Notes: generated by a model from the letters alone, not told the origin. Positions 17,068 through 26,142 are shown, counted from the stretch's first letter. The stretch: DNA of 64,000 nt from UBA1546 sp049302185 (GCA_049302185.1 JBAQLV010000013.1:166084-230083), one strand, 5' to 3'. Made by a program: numbers and translations.

Positions 17068-18642
17068 ATGAACTTGAGGATGCTTATAAAAGATATGGAG
17101 ATAAATGAAATAATAGGCAGCGCTGATGTTGATGTAACTGGAATTGCCTATGACTCAAGGAAGGTCAAGGCAGGCGATGTCTTTGTTGCCGCAAAGGGAG
17201 AAAAGCATAACGGCCATGATTTTATCAGTGATGCGGTCAAGAAAGGCGCACTTGCAGTGGTTCATGAAAAAGCAGTAAACAGTCACTACCCCCCACTGCC
17301 CCCCCTTAGTAAGGGGGGGATTGAAGGGGGGGTAGTTTTTATCTCTGTCAGTGACAGCAGGGAGGCTCTTGCGTATCTTTCCAATAATTTTTACGAGAAG
17401 CCGTCCGATAAGTTGACTGTCATTGGAGTAACCGGAACTAATGGAAAAACAACGGCAACGTATCTTATAAAGTCAATTCTTGAGGCATGGGGAAAAGATG
17501 TCGGGCTGATAGGCACTATAAATTATCTTGTGAAGGACAGGCATTATGACGCCCCTCATACCACGCCTGAGGCGCTTGAGTTTCAGGCTGTATTGAACGA
17601 GATGGTTTCAGCGGGATGCAGCCATGTAGTGACAGAGGTATCATCCCATGCGCTTGCGCAGAAGCGGGTGGACTATACGGGTTTCAGTGTTGCAGTTTTC
17701 ACAAATCTTACAAGAGACCATCTGGATTTTCATATAACGATGGAGGAATATTTCAGGGCAAAGGAAAGACTGTTTAAAGAACTTCTTTTGAAAGACGGGA
17801 CGTCTGTAATAAATTTTGACGACCCTTATGGAAGGAGATTGATCTCCGAACTCAAGACATCGCAGCAAGGCGCGGCAAATCTACGGGATTCAAAAGCTGA
17901 AAATGTGATTACATACGGCATTGAAGCAGGAGCGGATATTGTTGCAGTAAATATTAAAAACTCATTTGACGGACTCTTGTTTGATATTAATTTCAATGGC
18001 AGGACATACAATATTCAGTCGCCGCTTATAGGTACGCACAATGTCTACAACATACTCTCTGCCGTAGGCGCTGCCGTGAGCCTGAATGTGCCGTGGGATA
18101 TGATAATAAGCGGAATAAAGAATATGGGTTCTGTAAAGGGAAGATTTCAAAAGGTTGACCTCGGACAGAATTTTCTCTGCATAGTTGACTATGCGCATAC
18201 AGAGGATGCGCTTGAAAGGCTGATATGCGCCGCCAGAGAGCTTATCAGCCAGCCACCGAAGTCACGCATTATGCATCACACCCCGCGTATTATTACTGTC
18301 TTTGGCTGCGGCGGCGACAGGGACAGGGGAAAGAGGCCGAGAATGGCCGCAATAGCAACAAAACTGAGCGATTACGTTGTGATAACCTCTGATAATCCCC
18401 GCAGCGAAGAACCGATGGAGATAATAAAAGCGATAGAGAAAGGCGCATTGAGGATGAATTATACAATTGAACCCGACAGGGAGAAGGCTATTCAGAAGGC
18501 GGTGGAGACCGCAGAAGAAGGCGATATACTGCTGATTGCAGGAAAGGGGCACGAGGATTATCAGGAGATAAAAGGCGCAAGGCATAAATTCAGAGATAGA
18601 GAGATAGCGGAGAAGGCGATAAGGAGATTATGGCGATTTTAA
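17068..18642 (+). CDS. murE: UDP-MurNAc-tripeptide synthetase (meso-DAP type)
   Basis: Adds the third amino acid to UDP-MurNAc-L-Ala-D-Glu. The 524 residues show the ATP loop GVTGTNGKTTATYL (about 124), the Mur ligase central domain and DNPR (in TSDNPRSEEP), the motif that marks meso-diaminopimelate as substrate. In the N-terminal domain, after HEKAVN, there is an insert of about 18 residues (SHYPPLPPLSKGGIEGG) encoded by a GC-rich palindrome at 17286-17335; it lies before the VSDSREALAYLS strand, in a probable surface loop. The gene overlaps murF by 13 bases. Confidence 0.96.
   Translation: MNLRMLIKDMEINEIIGSADVDVTGIAYDSRKVKAGDVFVAAKGEKHNGHDFISDAVKKGALAVVHEKAVNSHYPPLPPLSKGGIEGGVVFISVSDSREALAYLSNNFYEKPSDKLTVIGVTGTNGKTTATYLIKSILEAWGKDVGLIGTINYLVKDRHYDAPHTTPEALEFQAVLNEMVSAGCSHVVTEVSSHALAQKRVDYTGFSVAVFTNLTRDHLDFHITMEEYFRAKERLFKELLLKDGTSVINFDDPYGRRLISELKTSQQGAANLRDSKAENVITYGIEAGADIVAVNIKNSFDGLLFDINFNGRTYNIQSPLIGTHNVYNILSAVGAAVSLNVPWDMIISGIKNMGSVKGRFQKVDLGQNFLCIVDYAHTEDALERLICAARELISQPPKSRIMHHTPRIITVFGCGGDRDRGKRPRMAAIATKLSDYVVITSDNPRSEEPMEIIKAIEKGALRMNYTIEPDREKAIQKAVETAEEGDILLIAGKGHEDYQEIKGARHKFRDREIAEKAIRRLWRF
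17286..17335. repeat. GC-rich palindrome in frame in murE
   Basis: Arms CTACCCCCCACTGCCCCCCC and GGGGGGGATTGAAGGGGGGG form an imperfect inverted repeat around CTTAGTAAG. It encodes the Pro/Gly-rich insert in the N-terminal domain of MurE and is of the same family as the palindrome in apbE. Confidence 0.85.
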
Positions 18643-20033
18643 CAGTAGAAGATGTTATCAATGCAACAGGCGGGCGTATTGTCTATAAAAACGGCAACTC
18701 CCATCCATTTACGGGCGTATCCATAGATTCACGGACAATAGGAGACGGAGAGATATTTGTTGCATTGCGCGGCGTAAGATTTGACGGGCATGATTTTATT
18801 TATAAGGCGCTTGAAAGAGGAAGCGGAGCGCTGGTGAATTTCCCTCCGGCAGAGCACCTGAAAGGCAAGGCAATAATATATGTGAAAAACACTCTCAGCG
18901 CACTACAGGATATCGCGCGTTATGTTCGCATGAGAAGCAATATTCCCGTCATAGGCATAACAGGGACAAACGGCAAGACAACGACAAAAGAATTGATAGC
19001 ATCAATCCTGAGCATAAAATACAGGGTTCATAAGAATACAGGCAATCTCAATAATCAGATTGGCCTTCCTTTGAGCCTTATAAAACTTCGTCCTGATGAT
19101 GAGGTCATTGTTCTTGAGATGGGAGCAAGCTCTCCAGGAGATATAAGGGAATTGTGCAGGATTGCAGCGCCTGATTACGGCGTTGTGACAAACATAGGGC
19201 CGGGACATCTTGAAGGTTTCGGGAGTCTTGAAACAGTCAGAGATACAAAACTTGAACTCCTTGATACTGTGAAAAAAGTTGTAGTAAGCGCAGATGATGC
19301 CTTCCTCATGCAGGGGGTTTCAGGATATCAGGGCGAAGTTATTACATTCGGCATAGAGAATAATGCTGATGTTTTTGCAAAAGATATCAGAATGAAGGAT
19401 AGAGGCTCTGATTTTCTGCTCTGCTTTGGTGAAGAGAACTGCGTAGAGATAAACTTGAATCTCCCCGGAGCTTTTAATATCTATAATGCGCTTGCCGCTT
19501 CGGCTGTAGGACAGGTCTTCAATATTGATCTTCGTGATATTAAAACCGGGATCGAATCTTTTAAAGGCGTTCCTATGAGGCTTGAGATTAAGGAATTGTT
19601 CGGGGCAACGGTTATAAGCGATGTATATAATGCAAATCCTTCATCAATGGAAGAGGCAATAAAAGAACTTGTAAGGCTGAAGAAAGGAAGGGCTATTGCT
19701 GTTCTCGGGGATATGCTTGAACTTGGAGCGTATGCAGAGGAGGCGCACAGGAAAGTTGGAGAGTGGATGTCAGCGCTTCCGATAGACGTATTTATAGGCG
19801 TCGGGCCTTTGATGGCTATAACACATTCAGAGTTTGTCAAAACAGGAAGGCAGTCATTCAGCGTCTCTACTTCGGAAGAAGCAGGAAGGATACTGACAGG
19901 GCTGTGCAGGGAAGGAGACACAATCATTGTGAAGGGTTCAAGGGGAATGGGGATGGAAAAAGTTTTAGAAATAAACCCCGTTAGAGATGTATTTCTAAAA
20001 GGGGCAAATAAAGAGGCAGAGAATGCTTTATAG
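18630..20033 (+). CDS. murF: UDP-MurNAc-tripeptide--D-alanyl-D-alanine ligase
   Basis: Adds D-Ala-D-Ala to complete the UDP-MurNAc-pentapeptide. The 467-residue length is typical. The ATP-binding motif GITGTNGKTTTKELI (about 109), VLEMGAS and the NANPSSM element of the C-terminal domain (DVYNANPSSMEEAI) identify MurF. It overlaps murE upstream and mraY downstream (11 bases), so the three genes are translationally linked. Unlike murD and murE it carries no repeat insert. Confidence 0.96.
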   Translation: MAILTVEDVINATGGRIVYKNGNSHPFTGVSIDSRTIGDGEIFVALRGVRFDGHDFIYKALERGSGALVNFPPAEHLKGKAIIYVKNTLSALQDIARYVRMRSNIPVIGITGTNGKTTTKELIASILSIKYRVHKNTGNLNNQIGLPLSLIKLRPDDEVIVLEMGASSPGDIRELCRIAAPDYGVVTNIGPGHLEGFGSLETVRDTKLELLDTVKKVVVSADDAFLMQGVSGYQGEVITFGIENNADVFAKDIRMKDRGSDFLLCFGEENCVEINLNLPGAFNIYNALAASAVGQVFNIDLRDIKTGIESFKGVPMRLEIKELFGATVISDVYNANPSSMEEAIKELVRLKKGRAIAVLGDMLELGAYAEEAHRKVGEWMSALPIDVFIGVGPLMAITHSEFVKTGRQSFSVSTSEEAGRILTGLCREGDTIIVKGSRGMGMEKVLEINPVRDVFLKGANKEAENAL

Positions 20034-21105
20034 TCTTCTTTATAGCTTGCATGATTGGTTTTCTCCATTTAATGTCTTCAGATATATAACGTTCAGGACC
20101 GCGCTTGCAGTGCTTACGGCAATGCTTATTACATTCATCCTCGGTCCGAGGGTTATAAAAAGACTCAGGAGGTTCAGCGTAACGCAACAGATAAGAGATG
20201 ACGGGCCCCGGACGCATATGGGCAAGACAGGAACACCCACGATGGGCGGAGCCCTCATAATAATCTCTATTCTTGCCACCGTTCTCTTGTGGGGCGACCT
20301 TACCAATAAATATATACTGATGATGATTTTTTCTCTCATAGGTTTTGGAGCGATAGGATTTATTGATGATTATCTGAAGGTTGTAAAGAGAGACTCAAAA
20401 GGACTGCGCGGCTGTTATAAATTCGGGGCGCAGGTTCTTCTTGCCTTGGCGATAAGCATGTTTCTTTACATGAACCCTAAAGACCCTTACAACGATGTCT
20501 TGAGCATTCCATTCTTTAAAAAATGGCTTTTTGATCTCGGATGGTTTTATGTGCCATTCTCTATAGTTGTTATCGTAGGGTCATCCAATGCAGTCAATCT
20601 AACGGACGGCATAGACGGCCTCGCTGTAGGGCTTGTTGGGATTGCAGTGCTTGCCACAGGAATACTTGTTTATATATCCGGCAATTTCAAGTTTTCACAA
20701 TATCTGCAGGTTCTTTATATCCCCGGCACAGGAGAGCTGACTGTATTTTGCGGCGCTATTCTTGGGGCATCTCTCGGTTTCCTCTGGTATAACTCATATC
20801 CGGCGGATGTGTTTATGGGAGATGTCGGCTCTCTGTCTCTCGGCGGCGTGCTCGGAACGCTTGCTGTAATAACAAAACAGGAGATAGTGCTTGCGGTCGT
20901 GGGAGGAATTTTTGTTATAGAGACGCTCTCGGTCGTGTTTCAGGTCGCATCGTTCAAGTTAACAGGGAAAAGGATATTCAGGATGGCGCCAATACACCAT
21001 CACTTTGAACTCAAGGGATGGCCTGAACCTAAAGTTATAGTCAGATTCTGGATAGTCGGAATAATGCTGGCTCTTCTGAGCCTTGCAACATTAAAGCTGA
21101 GGTGA
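20023..21105 (+). CDS. mraY: Phospho-N-acetylmuramoyl-pentapeptide transferase
   Basis: Membrane enzyme that makes lipid I from UDP-MurNAc-pentapeptide and undecaprenyl phosphate. The 360 residues form about ten membrane segments. Visible active-site motifs are FIDDYLKV (DDxxK), NLTDGIDGLA, the FMGDVGSLSLGG loop and APIHHHFELKGW. It starts inside the end of murF and its stop overlaps the start of the following carboxypeptidase gene, so it is embedded in the operon. Confidence 0.97.
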   Translation: MLYSLLYSLHDWFSPFNVFRYITFRTALAVLTAMLITFILGPRVIKRLRRFSVTQQIRDDGPRTHMGKTGTPTMGGALIIISILATVLLWGDLTNKYILMMIFSLIGFGAIGFIDDYLKVVKRDSKGLRGCYKFGAQVLLALAISMFLYMNPKDPYNDVLSIPFFKKWLFDLGWFYVPFSIVVIVGSSNAVNLTDGIDGLAVGLVGIAVLATGILVYISGNFKFSQYLQVLYIPGTGELTVFCGAILGASLGFLWYNSYPADVFMGDVGSLSLGGVLGTLAVITKQEIVLAVVGGIFVIETLSVVFQVASFKLTGKRIFRMAPIHHHFELKGWPEPKVIVRFWIVGIMLALLSLATLKLR

Positions 21106-22265
21106 TTATGAGACAGTCAACAGAGCAACAGAGCAGTAGAGCAACAGAGCAGCAGTCTTTAGTACAGAAATCTTTAGCAACTGCGCTACTGAGCTACTGC
21201 GCTACTGGGCTGCTGCGTTTCTGGGCTACTGCTCTTATCTCACTGTTCGCTGTTCACTGTTCACTGTTCACTGCTTATGCTGATGAGATTTCCTCAAAGG
21301 CAGCGGTTGTTATGAAGGTTTCAACAGGAAGGGTCCTGTTTGCAAAAAATCCAAATCTGAAACTGCCTCCTGCAAGCACAACTAAACTTGTGACAGCCAT
21401 GGTTGTTCTTGACAGGGCTAAGATGAGCGATACAGTGACAATCAGTGAGGCAGCGGCAAATGTCCCCTCGCTTAAGAAGACCAAACTGAGGGCAGGAGAG
21501 ACTTTGACTGTAGAAACTCTGCTTTACGCTGCGCTTATAAGGTCGGCAAATGATGCAGCCTTTGCGCTTGCAGAGGTTGTTGCCGGCTCGGAGAAGAAAT
21601 TCGTGCAGCTTATGAACAGAAAGGCTATAGCAATAGGAGCATCCAACACAAGGTTTATAAATACTACAGGACTTCCCGGCAAAGGTCAGCATACAACAGC
21701 ATATGACCTCTCAAAGATAATGAGGTATGCGCTTAAATATCCTGTGATAAAAGAGATTATAGGCAAGAAAGAGGCAGAGATAGCTACGGAACAGGGCAGG
21801 ACTATAGCCCTTGAAAATACGAATAAACTTCTATGGTCTGATAACGGAGCAGTCGGCGGCAAGACAGGATATACGAAAGCGGCAAGGCATTGTTTTGTGT
21901 ACGCAGGCGAAAGAGAAGGAGAGATGGTGATAGTTGCTATTCTTGGAGCGCGGAGCAGAGAGATTTTATGGAATGAGGCGGAGAAGCTCGAAACAAGAGG
22001 TTTTGCTGTTATTGCAAGCAATGAGCAGCCGGTTGTTTATTTCACAAAGGCGGATTATCAAAAAAGTTCAAAGTTCAAAGTTCAAAGTTCAAAGTTAAAG
22101 ACATATTCAAAAAATAATAAAGCAAAATCAGATAAGGTTGCATCAAAAAAGAAGCTGAATAAGGCAAAGGCCACTAAAAAGTACAATGACAGCCCCGCAA
22201 AGGAGAGCAAAAGAACAAAGGATAAAGGGATCGCTAGAAACGTGGCATATGGAAATAAGGGATAA
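21102..22265 (+). CDS. D-alanyl-D-alanine carboxypeptidase (S11 family)
   Basis: Trims the terminal D-Ala from peptidoglycan pentapeptides in the periplasm. Active-site motifs are SxxK (STTK, about 92-95), SAN (RSANDAAF) and KTG (GGKTGYTK). A signal peptide ends near AYA-DE at residue 60. The first 55 residues are written by octamer and heptamer arrays (EQQSSRATEQQ, LLSYCATGLL, FAVHCSLFTAY). A KFKVQSSKLKT repeat (array at 22067-22100) begins a lysine-rich tail in place of the usual PBP5-type C-terminal domain. Its position between mraY and murD is unusual. The start overlaps the mraY stop; ATG 21102 or 21108 is possible. Confidence 0.9.
   Translation: MIMRQSTEQQSSRATEQQSLVQKSLATALLSYCATGLLRFWATALISLFAVHCSLFTAYADEISSKAAVVMKVSTGRVLFAKNPNLKLPPASTTKLVTAMVVLDRAKMSDTVTISEAAANVPSLKKTKLRAGETLTVETLLYAALIRSANDAAFALAEVVAGSEKKFVQLMNRKAIAIGASNTRFINTTGLPGKGQHTTAYDLSKIMRYALKYPVIKEIIGKKEAEIATEQGRTIALENTNKLLWSDNGAVGGKTGYTKAARHCFVYAGEREGEMVIVAILGARSREILWNEAEKLETRGFAVIASNEQPVVYFTKADYQKSSKFKVQSSKLKTYSKNNKAKSDKVASKKKLNKAKATKKYNDSPAKESKRTKDKGIARNVAYGNKG
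21115..21274. repeat. Inverted octamer arrays at the start of the carboxypeptidase gene
   Basis: Left array of the unit GAGCAACA/GAGCAGTA (21118-21154) and right array of CTACTGAG/CTACTGCG units (21183-21236) in reverse complement, followed by a CTGTTCA heptamer array (21241-21274). All are translated as the N-terminus and signal peptide. Here the unit is 8 bases, not 7. Confidence 0.85.
22067..22100. repeat. AGTTCAA heptamer array in the carboxypeptidase gene
   Basis: Four tandem AAGTTCA units followed by a degenerate one, read in frame as KSSKFKVQSSKLKT. It begins the lysine-rich C-terminal tail. No matching right arm was seen nearby. Confidence 0.85.
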
Positions 22266-23706
22266 GAAAATACTTGTTTTCGGCCTTGCAGAGAGCGGTG
22301 TTGGCGCTTCAAATCTGCTTGCCGGCCTTGGCGCAAAGGTAACGGTTACTGACAGAAAACCGAAGGAAGCGTTAATGAAATATGTTGAAAGGCTTTTGCC
22401 TGCGGTAAGGCTCAGTCTTGGCGGGCATCCTGACGGGATACTGCAAGGCGTGGATATGATAGTGCTAAGTCCCGGTGTGCCGCCTGACATACAGCCGTTG
22501 AAGAAGGCTATGGAGATTGGGATAAGGATTATCGGCGAACTTGAACTTGCGTATCAGATAATAAGTTCAAAATTCAAAGTTCAAAATTCAAAGCTTCCAA
22601 AATTTCTGGCGATAACAGGAACAAACGGTAAATCAACCACTACAACATTATTAAATGAGATGTTAAATAAAGGAGGCTTCAGGACAATTCTGGGAGGGAA
22701 TATCGGAAATGCCCTGACAGAGGAGATATTTGGATTAGTCAGAAGTCAGAAAACCGATGATGATTTTCTGATAACTCTTAACTCTCAACTCTCAACTCTT
22801 AACTACGTGGTCGCTGAGGTGTCAAGTTTTCAGCTTGAGGCGATAGAGATGTTCAGGCCTGATGGCGCATCCATACTCAATATCACACCTGACCATATGG
22901 ACAGATACCATTCAATGGAAAAATACAAAGACGCAAAGGCGCAGATATTCGCAAACCAGAGAGAAGGAGATTTTCTTGTCCTTAATGCGGATGACCCTGA
23001 GACACTCAAAGTTAGAAGTGAGAAGTTAGAAGTGAAAAGTGAAAAACCAAGAATCTATTATTTCAGCCGCAAAAAAGCGGTAGAAGGGGTCTATTTCAAA
23101 GATGGAGTTATTTATTCTAACTTCAACTCTTCACTCTTAACTCTTAACTCTCAACTTCTGCGTGCTGATGAGATAAACATTAAAGGTGTTCACAACCTGG
23201 AGAATGCCATGGCTGCTTCGGCCATGGCTCTCCTTGCAGGATGTCCGGCAGATGCAGTTATAAGCGCCTTGAAAGATTTTGAGGGGCTTGAACACCGTCT
23301 TGAACTTGTCAGGGAATTTGAAGGCGTTGATTACATCAATGACTCAAAAGGCACGAATGCAGATGCGGTGGTAAAGTCGCTTGAAAGTTTTTCAATGCCA
23401 GTAATCCTGATTGCAGGCGGAAGAGACAAAGACGGAGATTTTTCTCTTCTGAGTTCTCTCATAAAAAGCAGAGTAAAAAAACTCGTTCTCATCGGAGAGG
23501 CAAGGGAAAAAATAAAAAAAGTTCTTGGCGGACTGACAGAGACCATATTTGCAGATAATCTGGAAGAGGCTGTGATGATATCCAGAAAATCAGCATCAAA
23601 AGGCGATGTTGTGCTCCTCTCTCCCGCATGCGCAAGTTTTGATATGTTCAGGGATTACAAAGACAGGGGAGAGCAGTTTAAAAAGATTGTGAAGGGTTTA
23701 TCCTGA
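22249..23706 (+). CDS. murD: UDP-MurNAc-L-alanine--D-glutamate ligase with repeat inserts
   Basis: Adds D-Glu to UDP-MurNAc-L-Ala. The ATG at 22249 gives MEIRDKKILVFGLAESG as in the family; an in-frame ATG 63 bases earlier lies deep in the previous gene. It is 485 residues against the usual 440-450. The ATP motif ITGTNGKSTTT and INDSKGTNADA are intact. Four extra stretches are encoded by heptamer arrays: SSKFKVQNSKL before the ATP loop, TLNSQLSTLN in the central domain, KVRSEKLEVKSEK and NSSLLTLNSQLL around the strand IYYFS. All fall between, not within, catalytic motifs. Confidence 0.95.
   Translation: MEIRDKKILVFGLAESGVGASNLLAGLGAKVTVTDRKPKEALMKYVERLLPAVRLSLGGHPDGILQGVDMIVLSPGVPPDIQPLKKAMEIGIRIIGELELAYQIISSKFKVQNSKLPKFLAITGTNGKSTTTTLLNEMLNKGGFRTILGGNIGNALTEEIFGLVRSQKTDDDFLITLNSQLSTLNYVVAEVSSFQLEAIEMFRPDGASILNITPDHMDRYHSMEKYKDAKAQIFANQREGDFLVLNADDPETLKVRSEKLEVKSEKPRIYYFSRKKAVEGVYFKDGVIYSNFNSSLLTLNSQLLRADEINIKGVHNLENAMAASAMALLAGCPADAVISALKDFEGLEHRLELVREFEGVDYINDSKGTNADAVVKSLESFSMPVILIAGGRDKDGDFSLLSSLIKSRVKKLVLIGEAREKIKKVLGGLTETIFADNLEEAVMISRKSASKGDVVLLSPACASFDMFRDYKDRGEQFKKIVKGLS
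22563..22806. repeat. Heptamer arrays in murD (first pair)
   Basis: AGTTCAAAATTCAAAGTTCA-type array at 22563-22594 and a CTCTTAACTCTCAA-type array at 22769-22805. The units are only partly complementary, so pairing between them is uncertain. Both are in frame. Confidence 0.75.
23008..23160. repeat. Inverted heptamer arrays in murD (second pair)
   Basis: Left array AGTTAGAAGTGAGAAGTTAG and on to 23046, right array CTAACTTCAACTCTTCACTC and on to 23160; the right units are the reverse complement of the left. The loop of about 70 bases encodes ordinary MurD sequence. This is the clearest case of an inverted pair straddling conserved coding sequence. Confidence 0.88.
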
Positions 23707-23707
23707 G

Positions 23708-24874
23708 ATGAATAAAACGTATGACAGATGGTTTTTGTTAATCACGTTTTTCCTGCTGGGTCTGGGGGCGCTTATGATATACAGTTCAACAGCAGTGGTA
23801 ACCCCGTCCATGGCAAAAAAAGACGTAACTCAGTTTTTCTATTTCAAAAGGCATTTGTTTACGATGCTGCTTGGGTTTGCGGCAATGTTTGCCGCTTACA
23901 GATTGAGGCCTGAGACTCTGAATAAGACAGCATTGCCTTTACTTATATTTTCCTTTCTGCTTCTTGTTCTTGTCTTTGTGCCGGGAATGGGAATATCGGC
24001 AGGCGGAGCAAAAAGATGGTTAAGGCTCTGGCCGTCAACCTTTCAGCCGTCTGAGTTGGTCAAGCTTTCAATGGTTATATTCCTTGCCAAATATATGTCA
24101 GCGTATAATTACAGGACAGACAGCTTTGTCTCTTTTATAAAGCCTATCGCAGTTATGGCAGTGTTTCAGGCCATATTTCTCAAACAGCCTGACTTTGGCG
24201 CTGCTATAAGCCTCGGTATTATTACACTTGCCATGTTGTTCTTTTCAGGCATAAGGATGAGATATCTGCTGTCCCTAACAGTGTTCGCAATTCCTGTAAT
24301 AGTAAAGCTTGTGCAAGAACCATACAGGTGGAAGCGCGTGACGTCTTTTCTTAATCCGTGGGATGACCCTCAGGGAAGCGGCTTCCAGCTTATACAATCG
24401 TTTATTGCCCTCGGCAGCGGAGGCATTAAAGGGGTCGGACTTGGCGAAAGCAAACAGAAGTTGTTGTTCCTGCCTGAAACCCATACTGATTTTATTTTCT
24501 CGCTTGTCGGCGAGGAACTCGGGCTGATAGGCGCAGGGGTAATTATTTTCCTTTTCGTGATGTTGTTTGTGAGGGGGATAGCCGCTACTAACAAGGCTAA
24601 GGACAGCTTTGTATATTATCTGTCTTTTGGCCTTTCAATAATGATTGCGCTTCAGGCGCTGATAAATTTCTCTGTTGTAACAGGGATGATTCCGACAAAG
24701 GGGCTTCCCCTGCCGTTTATAAGTTACGGGGGCTCAGCTCTGCTTGTGAATATGGCGGCAGTAGGCATTCTGCTTAATCTTTCAAAAGGAGAAGACAGCA
24801 GAAGAGTCGTTGACAGGACAAAAGAACTGGTAATGAGAAAAAAGGCTCTGAGGGCGGTATATGGGAAAAGATAG
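23708..24874 (+). CDS. ftsW: Septal peptidoglycan glycosyltransferase FtsW
   Basis: SEDS-family polymerase that extends septal glycan from lipid II together with FtsI. The 388 residues contain about ten membrane segments. Family landmarks include GAKRWLRL, KQPDFGAA, GSGGIKGVGLGESKQK, LPETHTDFIFSLVGEELG (catalytic Asp) and the C-terminal LPLPFISYGGSALL. It starts at ATG 23708, one base after the murD stop. Its place between murD and murG favours FtsW over the paralogue RodA. Confidence 0.96.
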   Translation: MNKTYDRWFLLITFFLLGLGALMIYSSTAVVTPSMAKKDVTQFFYFKRHLFTMLLGFAAMFAAYRLRPETLNKTALPLLIFSFLLLVLVFVPGMGISAGGAKRWLRLWPSTFQPSELVKLSMVIFLAKYMSAYNYRTDSFVSFIKPIAVMAVFQAIFLKQPDFGAAISLGIITLAMLFFSGIRMRYLLSLTVFAIPVIVKLVQEPYRWKRVTSFLNPWDDPQGSGFQLIQSFIALGSGGIKGVGLGESKQKLLFLPETHTDFIFSLVGEELGLIGAGVIIFLFVMLFVRGIAATNKAKDSFVYYLSFGLSIMIALQALINFSVVTGMIPTKGLPLPFISYGGSALLVNMAAVGILLNLSKGEDSRRVVDRTKELVMRKKALRAVYGKR

Positions 24875-24922
24875 TTTAAAGTTCAGAGTTAGGAGTTTAG
24901 AGTTAAAAGGCAGTCACTGTTC
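24875..24922. repeat. Heptamer array between ftsW and murG
   Basis: Degenerate AGTTTAAAGTTCAGAGTTAG array running to AGTTAAAAGG, then CAGTCACTGTTCATTGG. It fills the 60-base gap; the murG start has no strong ribosome site behind it. Confidence 0.7.
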
Positions 24923-24934
24923 ATTGGAAGTTGT

Positions 24935-26032
24935 ATGAGGGTGATTATCGCAGGAGGCGGCACCGGAGGGCATATATTCCCGGGCATAGCCATAGCAGAG
25001 GAATTAAAAAGAAGAGAGGATAAGACAGAAGTGATATTCATAGGCACGGAATACGGAATTGAGGCGAGGATTATTCCGCGGGAAGGGTATCCGATAAAAT
25101 TTCTGAGGGCAGAAGGCTTTGTCGGCGTATCTATATTGAGGAAGATTAGAGCTTTATGGAAGATGCTGTTTTCAATAGTTGACTCTTATGGAATTCTTAA
25201 GGCGGTATCTCCTGATATTGTGATAGGAGTGGGGGGTTATGCGTCTGTGGGGCCTGTGCTTGCAGCATCCATGATGTCAATCCCTGCAATGATAGTAGAA
25301 CAGAATTCTGTGCCCGGACTTGCAAATAAACTCCTTGGAAAATTTGTTGGCGCCGTAGGTGTAACGTATCAGGAGAGCATATCGTTTTTTCCGAGGGCAA
25401 AGACATTTTTCACAGGTAATCCTATCAGGATGCGCATTCTGACAGGAAGCAGGGACGCAGCCTATAACATCTTTTCACTTGAGAGGGATAAGTTTACGAT
25501 ATTCGTCTTTGGCGGCAGTTCCGGCGCAAGGAACATAAACCGTGCAGTGGTGGATTCCTTTAATCATATGCTTGACCTCAAGGAGAAGATACAGTTTCTG
25601 CACCAGACAGGCGACAACGGCTACGAGCACGTCAGGGAGTCTTACCGGAAGTGGGGATTCATGGGTACGGTGACGCCGTTTATATATCAGATGGCAGAGG
25701 CGTACGCAGTTGCAGACCTCGTAATATCAAGGGCAGGCGCAACAACCCTGGCTGAACTCACCGCTATCGGCAAGTCTGCAATCTTAATCCCTTATCCCTA
25801 TGCAGCAGGACATCATCAGGAACTTAATGCAGGCAAGCTGCTTGAACTGAAGGCGTCAAAGATGATACTTGACCATGAATTAACAGGAGAAATCCTTGCG
25901 GAAAATATCAGAGAGCTTTATGAGAATAAAGAACTGAGGCATGAGATGGAAAAGCAAAGCAGATCCGTAGGCAGAGCGGATGCTGCTCAGAGAGTAGTTG
26001 ATATTGCGATGAGCCTTATTAGGAAACGGTGA
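24935..26032 (+). CDS. murG: UDP-GlcNAc:lipid I GlcNAc transferase
   Basis: Peripheral membrane glycosyltransferase (GT28) that makes lipid II from lipid I and UDP-GlcNAc. The 365 residues begin MRVIIAGGGTGGHIFPG, with the first glycine-rich loop; further loops are GVGGYASVG and FGGSSGARNIN, and the donor site shows SRAGATTLAEL and PYPYAAGHHQELNA. The length is typical (about 360) and no repeat insert is seen. It follows ftsW and is separated from murC by a composite repeat. Confidence 0.96.
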   Translation: MRVIIAGGGTGGHIFPGIAIAEELKRREDKTEVIFIGTEYGIEARIIPREGYPIKFLRAEGFVGVSILRKIRALWKMLFSIVDSYGILKAVSPDIVIGVGGYASVGPVLAASMMSIPAMIVEQNSVPGLANKLLGKFVGAVGVTYQESISFFPRAKTFFTGNPIRMRILTGSRDAAYNIFSLERDKFTIFVFGGSSGARNINRAVVDSFNHMLDLKEKIQFLHQTGDNGYEHVRESYRKWGFMGTVTPFIYQMAEAYAVADLVISRAGATTLAELTAIGKSAILIPYPYAAGHHQELNAGKLLELKASKMILDHELTGEILAENIRELYENKELRHEMEKQSRSVGRADAAQRVVDIAMSLIRKR

Positions 26033-26049
26033 ACAGTGAATGATAAACA

Positions 26050-26131
26050 AAAGGATGCAGGATACAAGATACAACCCCCCTCTATCCCCCCTTAGTAAGG
26101 GGGGAATTAAAAGGGGGTATCGTGCATCATG
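26050..26131. repeat. Composite repeat between murG and murC
   Basis: Left heptamer arm (GATGCAGGATACAAGATAC, 26052-26071), GC-rich palindromic core (AACCCCCC..CTTAGTAAG..GGGGGT, 26072-26118) and right arm ATCGTGCATCATG. Nearly the same arrangement and sequence occurs in reverse orientation at 45891-45983. Confidence 0.88.
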
Positions 26132-26142
26132 AAGGAGCGATG

